The notes under the pieces: generated by a model | What the model was told of the DNA's origin: nothing | Database searches by the model: none | The model's input: only the letters and a program-made list of their open reading frames with translations | Assembly (NCBI RefSeq): GCF_030440595.1 | Contig: NZ_CP047452.1 | Location: forward strand, 2,232,001 to 2,296,000 | DNA length: 64,000 bases | Direction of reading: 5' to 3' | Origin: Corynebacterium glucuronolyticum DSM 44120 | GTDB taxonomy: Bacteria; Actinomycetota; Actinomycetes; Mycobacteriales; Mycobacteriaceae | Program-made: the position numbers and the translations under genes | Shown: piece after piece, positions 60,724 to 64,000 of the stretch | Numbering within the stretch: position 1 is the first letter of the stretch | Layout: every line of letters starts with the position of its first letter

Positions 60724-61734
60724 TTAAAGTTGAACAATCGTGCGCCCGTGAATGCCACCGGCGAACAGATTCTTGCCTGCCTCAGCGACTTCCTCGAGGG
60801 TGACCGTCGTTGTGGCCTCGTGCAACACAGCCAGGTCAAGGTGCTCCGCCAGAAGGTCGTAGGCGCGCTGGCGTAGCTCCTTCGGGGCATCCACGGAGTT
60901 AATTCCCACGAGCTTCACGCCACGGAGGATGAAGGGAAGAACGGTCGTTTTCAGGTCAGCACCGTGCGCGAGACCACACGCCGTCACGGTTCCGCCCCAG
61001 GAAACCTGCGCAAGAACGTTGGCCAGCGTGGTCGATCCGACGCAGTCAATCGCGCCGGCATAGGTGGCCTTCTGCAGAGGCTTCCCCTTCTCCGCGAGCT
61101 CAGCACGGTCAATCACACGTGCCGCACCGAGGCCGGTGAGGTAGTCACCCAACTCATCCTTGCGACCGGTGGAGGCCACCGTTGTGTACCCGAGCTTCTT
61201 CAGCAGCATGAGCGCCACCGAACCCACGCCACCGGTTGCGCCTGTGACGAGGATCTCCCCGTCCTCCGGACGCACTCCCTGATCGGTGAGCCCAAGCACA
61301 GACAGCGCCGCCGTGTAACCTGCGGTTCCCACCGCCGCGAGATCCTTCGCCGTCCATCCTTCTGGCGCCGCAATGAGTGAAGCAGAATCGACGCGAACGC
61401 GATCCTGATACCCACCGTGACGGAACTCGCCGAGCCCTGCACCGTTAAGAACGACGAGGTCACCTTCTGCGAACCCCTCTGCGGTGGTGGACTCGACCGT
61501 GCCGATCGCGTCGATCCCCGGAACGAGCGGGAAGATGCGGGCCACGCCACGATCGCCCTCGAGCGCCATCGCGTCCTTGTAGTTGAGGGCCGAGTGGCTG
61601 ACGGCGAGGACCGTGTCGCCCTCGCCTAAAAACTCCTCCCCCACGGAGCGGATTTCTACCGTGACCGGCGCATTCTTATCAATTTCTCCGGTGTTTTCGT
61701 CGATTTTCTTGTCTACAATGAGTGCTCTTGTCAT
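60724..61734 (-). CDS. YhdH/AcuI-type zinc-independent quinone oxidoreductase / acrylyl-CoA reductase
   Basis: A 336-residue medium-chain dehydrogenase. SALNYKDAMAL, the FPLVPGIDAIGTV segment, the NADPH-binding VTGATGGVGSVALMLLKKLGY, and the C-terminal GGIHGRTIV are typical of the YhdH/AcuI group that reduces acrylyl-CoA or quinones. It lacks zinc-binding cysteines. It is alone between the FMN-barrel gene and tRNA-Ala. Confidence 0.87.
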   Translation of the reverse strand: MTRALIVDKKIDENTGEIDKNAPVTVEIRSVGEEFLGEGDTVLAVSHSALNYKDAMALEGDRGVARIFPLVPGIDAIGTVESTTAEGFAEGDLVVLNGAGLGEFRHGGYQDRVRVDSASLIAAPEGWTAKDLAAVGTAGYTAALSVLGLTDQGVRPEDGEILVTGATGGVGSVALMLLKKLGYTTVASTGRKDELGDYLTGLGAARVIDRAELAEKGKPLQKATYAGAIDCVGSTTLANVLAQVSWGGTVTACGLAHGADLKTTVLPFILRGVKLVGINSVDAPKELRQRAYDLLAEHLDLAVLHEATTTVTLEEVAEAGKNLFAGGIHGRTIVQL

Positions 61735-61867
61735 GCAGACAAGTCTACAGATTGGGTATTAAGAGCGTCGCCAACTCAGTAGCCAGTGAACTTGGGGCGT
61801 TACCTCTTCGCTGAAGCTGTGACCGGATACACCGAGAAACCCGAAAGGAGCGAGGTAGATAAAGCAA

Positions 61868-61894
61868 AATCCCTGGTCATTGCGATCAGGGATT
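61868..61894 (-). terminator. Terminator after tRNA-Ala
   Basis: AATCCCTG (61868-61875) pairs with CAGGGATT (61887-61894), with TTTTGCTTT following on the minus strand. Confidence 0.8.
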
Positions 61895-61904
61895 GTTTCA
61901 AAAG

Positions 61905-61977
61905 TGGAGCTAACGGGATTCGAACCCGTGACCCCCACACTGCCAGTGTGGTGCGCTACCAGCTGCGCCATAGCCCC
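61905..61977 (-). tRNA. tRNA-Ala (GGC)
   Basis: Acceptor GGGGCTA pairs with TAGCTCC with one G-T. The anticodon loop CTGGCAG has GGC, and the T-arm contains GGTTCGAATCC. Discriminator A; CCA is not encoded. Confidence 0.94.
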
Positions 61978-62050
61978 TAAGCTGCGATTTTCGCAACGAG
62001 AATTAATATACAGGCGCGCGGGGGGATAGGACAAATCGCCAGGTAGTTAC

Positions 62051-62082
62051 CAAAAAAGGAGGCGCACAATGGCGCCCCCTTT
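62051..62082 (-). terminator. Terminator after the DsbA-like gene
   Basis: An 11-bp stem with one mismatch (62055-62065 with 62072-62082), followed by TTTTTT on the minus strand. Confidence 0.8.
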
Positions 62083-62106
62083 GTCAGATCCGGTTCGGAC
62101 GTTTAC

Positions 62107-62850
62107 CTATTTGGCAGAAACCTCGTCCACCCAGTTTTCATCCAGCTCGACGTCGACGCCGTCCTTCAGCACGCGCGGCGTGGAAACCTGCCCCTTAGGA
62201 TCGGCCGCCTTGAGCTTCTCAGCGTTCTCGGTAGCCACCTGCTTGTAATGCTCAATGTTGGAGCGGTCGCGGATAGCCTTCACCGCGTCAGCGGGGGCCC
62301 CGAGAGCCTCAGAGACATCGGCCATGTTATCGGCCTGCCACTTACCGTAAATCTCCTCCTGCTTTTCCAGCAGGGTTGTCCGCAGAGTCCAGTACGCCTT
62401 GGCATCACCGGCCTGAGCGAGCGCATCGGCAGAAGCGCCGGCGAGCGTGGAGTGCCCATCCTGGCCACGGTCGAGGAAGTTAAGCGAGCGGATATTCACC
62501 ACGAGCTTGCCGTCCTCCACAGCCTTCTTCATGTCCCCATCGGAGCGTGCAGCGAGCTTGGCGCAGTAGCTACAGGAATAGTCCTCATACAGGTCAATCT
62601 GGGGAGTGTCCTCGGTGGCGTCTTTGCCCACCAGCTTGATGGCGTTGTCTTGGTACTGAACGTCAAAGGCAACGTCTTGTACGTCTACTCCATCGAGGAC
62701 CTTTTCCGTCTGAGCTGTCCTTCCCGTGAAGAGTATGTACCCGATAACGACTGCGATAACCAAGCCAAGGATGACCAGGGCCCAAATAAAGCCGTTGCCC
62801 CTCTCGTTTGGGTTCTTTACCCTCGTAGTGCTCACGATAGTCTCCTTCAT
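62107..62850 (-). CDS. DsbA-like thioredoxin-fold protein (membrane-anchored)
   Basis: A 247-residue extracytoplasmic thiol oxidoreductase. A membrane anchor (about 22-42) is followed by a Thioredoxin_4 domain with active-site CSYC (Cys93, Cys96) and a C-terminal STPRVLKDG containing the usual cis-Pro neighbour. The N-terminus is cytoplasmic. It ends the unit with the MauE-like gene upstream, which may deliver or receive its electrons. Confidence 0.87.
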   Translation of the reverse strand: MKETIVSTTRVKNPNERGNGFIWALVILGLVIAVVIGYILFTGRTAQTEKVLDGVDVQDVAFDVQYQDNAIKLVGKDATEDTPQIDLYEDYSCSYCAKLAARSDGDMKKAVEDGKLVVNIRSLNFLDRGQDGHSTLAGASADALAQAGDAKAYWTLRTTLLEKQEEIYGKWQADNMADVSEALGAPADAVKAIRDRSNIEHYKQVATENAEKLKAADPKGQVSTPRVLKDGVDVELDENWVDEVSAK

Positions 62851-62925
62851 CGAATGTTTTACTAACTTTTGCGGTCTATTATTGCATTACAGATGCTGTA
62901 GTCAGCACAAGGTGCCTGGTTACGG

Positions 62926-63381
62926 TCAAGCATAGACGGCCCATCGCGCAAACGGACGTTTCACGGTCCACGCCGCCATGATAAGGAAGAGGATGTCTTT
63001 TCCTATGCCTAACATGTACGTTCCTGCGCCTGCATCGGGATTTTCCCCACCCACGCCAAAGCAACCACAGTCAATGGTTAAGCCCCGTGCCCACGCCGAG
63101 GCGATGCCGATAGCAAATCCCACAAACATGAGTGCGGAAACGGCTGCCACAGGCCTGAGAAATACCCCCAGCAGCAAGAGGACCCCGAGGGCAAGTTCCG
63201 CCAGAGGCAAAACCGTGCCTATCATCTGGGCAACATCTACGGGGAATAGCTCGTAGGCCTCGACTGATTTCTTGGTTTCCACGGGATCAATGAACTTGAG
63301 GTAGCCACTGATAAGCCACACCGCAGCGAGCCCAAATCGGCACACTGCGGAGATGACGGCGAGAATTTTGGACGTGGTCAC
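62926..63381 (-). CDS. MauE/DoxX family redox-associated membrane protein
   Basis: A 151-residue protein with four helices. WLISGYLKFIDPVE near residue 22 and the external DCGCFG (Cys105, Cys107) are features of MauE/DoxX proteins that act with disulfide catalysts. It precedes the DsbA-like gene by 75 bp. A role in disulfide exchange with that protein is inferred. Confidence 0.82.
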   Translation of the reverse strand: MTTSKILAVISAVCRFGLAAVWLISGYLKFIDPVETKKSVEAYELFPVDVAQMIGTVLPLAELALGVLLLLGVFLRPVAAVSALMFVGFAIGIASAWARGLTIDCGCFGVGGENPDAGAGTYMLGIGKDILFLIMAAWTVKRPFARWAVYA

Positions 63382-63414
63382 GTCAACTAATATATAACAG
63401 GGGCTATCAAATGC

Positions 63415-63444
63415 AATTCACCCCGGGAGAATCCGGGGTGAATT
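63415..63444 (-). terminator. Hairpin after pgm
   Basis: A 12-bp stem (63415-63426 with 63433-63444), loop GAGAAT, just after the pgm stop. T run is weak. Confidence 0.7.
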
Positions 63445-63457
63445 CACAGGATGCTAG

Positions 63458-64000
63458 TTACTTATTGCCAAGAACTCGTGAGATAAGCTCCTGAGCCTCG
63501 GACTGCACCTTCTTCAGGTGCTCTTCACCTTTGAAGCTTTCGGCGTAAATCTTGTACTTGTCCTCAGTGCCGGACGGGCGGGCGGCGAACCAGGCGTTCT
63601 CGGTTACGACCTTGAGACCACCGATGGCTGCACCGTTGCCCTTGGCTTCTGTCAGCTTTTCGACGATCTCCTCGCCAGCCAGCGTTGTTGCCGTCACTTG
63701 GTCGGGGCTCAGCTTCTTCAGGATTGCCTTCTGCTCACGGTTGGCTTCGGCATCTGTGCGGGCGTAGACCGGCGCGCCGAACTTCTCGGCAAAGGCCGCG
63801 TACCGCTTGGACGGGGTTTCGCCCGTAACCGCGAGAATCTCGGAGGCGAGGAGGTCGAGGATGATGCCATCCTTATCCGTCGACCACACGGTGCCATCCG
63901 TGCGGAGGAAGGATGCACCGGCGGATTCCTCGCCACCGAAACCGATGGAACCGTCGATAAGCCCGGGGACGAACCACTTGAATCCGACGGGGACCTCGAC
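63458..64000 (-). CDS. pgm: Alpha-D-glucose phosphate-specific phosphoglucomutase, 3' part
   Basis: The last 180 residues of phosphoglucomutase, which interconverts glucose-1-P and glucose-6-P; the rest lies beyond the right edge. [13 protein letters not shown], the [18 protein letters not shown] segment and the phosphate-binding [16 protein letters not shown] loop identify the pgm type. The C-terminal Lys ends 14 bp before a hairpin. Confidence 0.93.
   Translation of the reverse strand, partial: VEVPVGFKWFVPGLIDGSIGFGGEESAGASFLRTDGTVWSTDKDGIILDLLASEILAVTGETPSKRYAAFAEKFGAPVYARTDAEANREQKAILKKLSPDQVTATTLAGEEIVEKLTEAKGNGAAIGGLKVVTENAWFAARPSGTEDKYKIYAESFKGEEHLKKVQSEAQELISRVLGNK

Larger units (their letters stand above)
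61735..62106. other. Intergenic region carrying tRNA-Ala and terminators
   Basis: No protein gene; contains tRNA-Ala (61905-61977), its terminator (61868-61894) and the terminator of the DsbA-like gene (62051-62082). Confidence 0.7.

Overview
The window is about 60% G+C and reads as a Corynebacterium chromosome. Several gene orders support this: a mycolate-reductase-like SDR next to orn and tRNA-His; the clpS / DUF2017 / P1-peptidase / rhomboid / murI / Rv1339-like / rph / rdgB / DUF3817 block shared with mycobacteria; and the nrdHIE - gntR - nrdF - ctaD - serB order known from C. glutamicum. A complete beta-glucuronidase operon would fit a glucuronidase-positive species such as C. glucuronolyticum, but that species call is inference only.

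Layout. 1-8.6 kb: sialic acid and amino-sugar catabolism (peptide-type ABC importer siaEFG, GntR repressor nanR, nanE, nanK, nagB, nagA), with NanR-like operator sequences in the promoter regions and an amber-interrupted nuclease-like ORF between nagB and nagA. 8.6-18 kb: housekeeping and envelope genes (cmrA, orn, tRNA-His, an L,D-transpeptidase, two tandem tRNA-Lys genes, a repeat-rich LADTG surface protein, a LacI regulator, and a second gene of the nuclease-like family followed by a 115-bp tandem repeat array). 18.6-28.6 kb: hexuronide and hexuronate use (a shortened GntP permease, uxaC, an uxuB-like gene, uidA, a GPH transporter fused to a cytidylate-kinase-like domain, bcp, manD, gntK). 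28.6-31.5 kb: DUF3618-DUF305-DUF3618 operon and a full-length GntP permease. 31.7-43.8 kb: the conserved actinobacterial block, with two tandem secreted SxxK/SDN/KGG serine-hydrolase-like genes inserted, then pncB and dinG. 44-50 kb: an acyl-CoA-ligase-like gene, a membrane protein, Pth2, serB and ctaD. 50.5-57 kb: nrdF, gntR, nrdEIH with paired NrdR boxes, and a cysteine-free L36. 57-64 kb: a sugar porter, nadE, fructosamine kinase, an FMN split-barrel protein, an AcuI/YhdH-like reductase, tRNA-Ala, a DsbA/MauE-like pair and the 3' end of pgm.

How the genes work together. Two sugar-acid scavenging modules stand out. The first takes up sialic acid and leads through ManNAc-6-P, GlcNAc-6-P and GlcN-6-P to fructose-6-P. 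The second imports and cleaves glucuronides and converts glucuronate to fructuronate, mannonate and KDG. The uxaC and manD promoters carry near-identical 16-bp elements exactly 37 bp before their start codons, so they are probably co-regulated. KDG kinase and KDPG aldolase are not in the window. The most unusual protein is the 674-residue glucuronide transporter with an appended cytidylate-kinase-like domain. The window also carries several non-triplet minisatellites in intergenic DNA.
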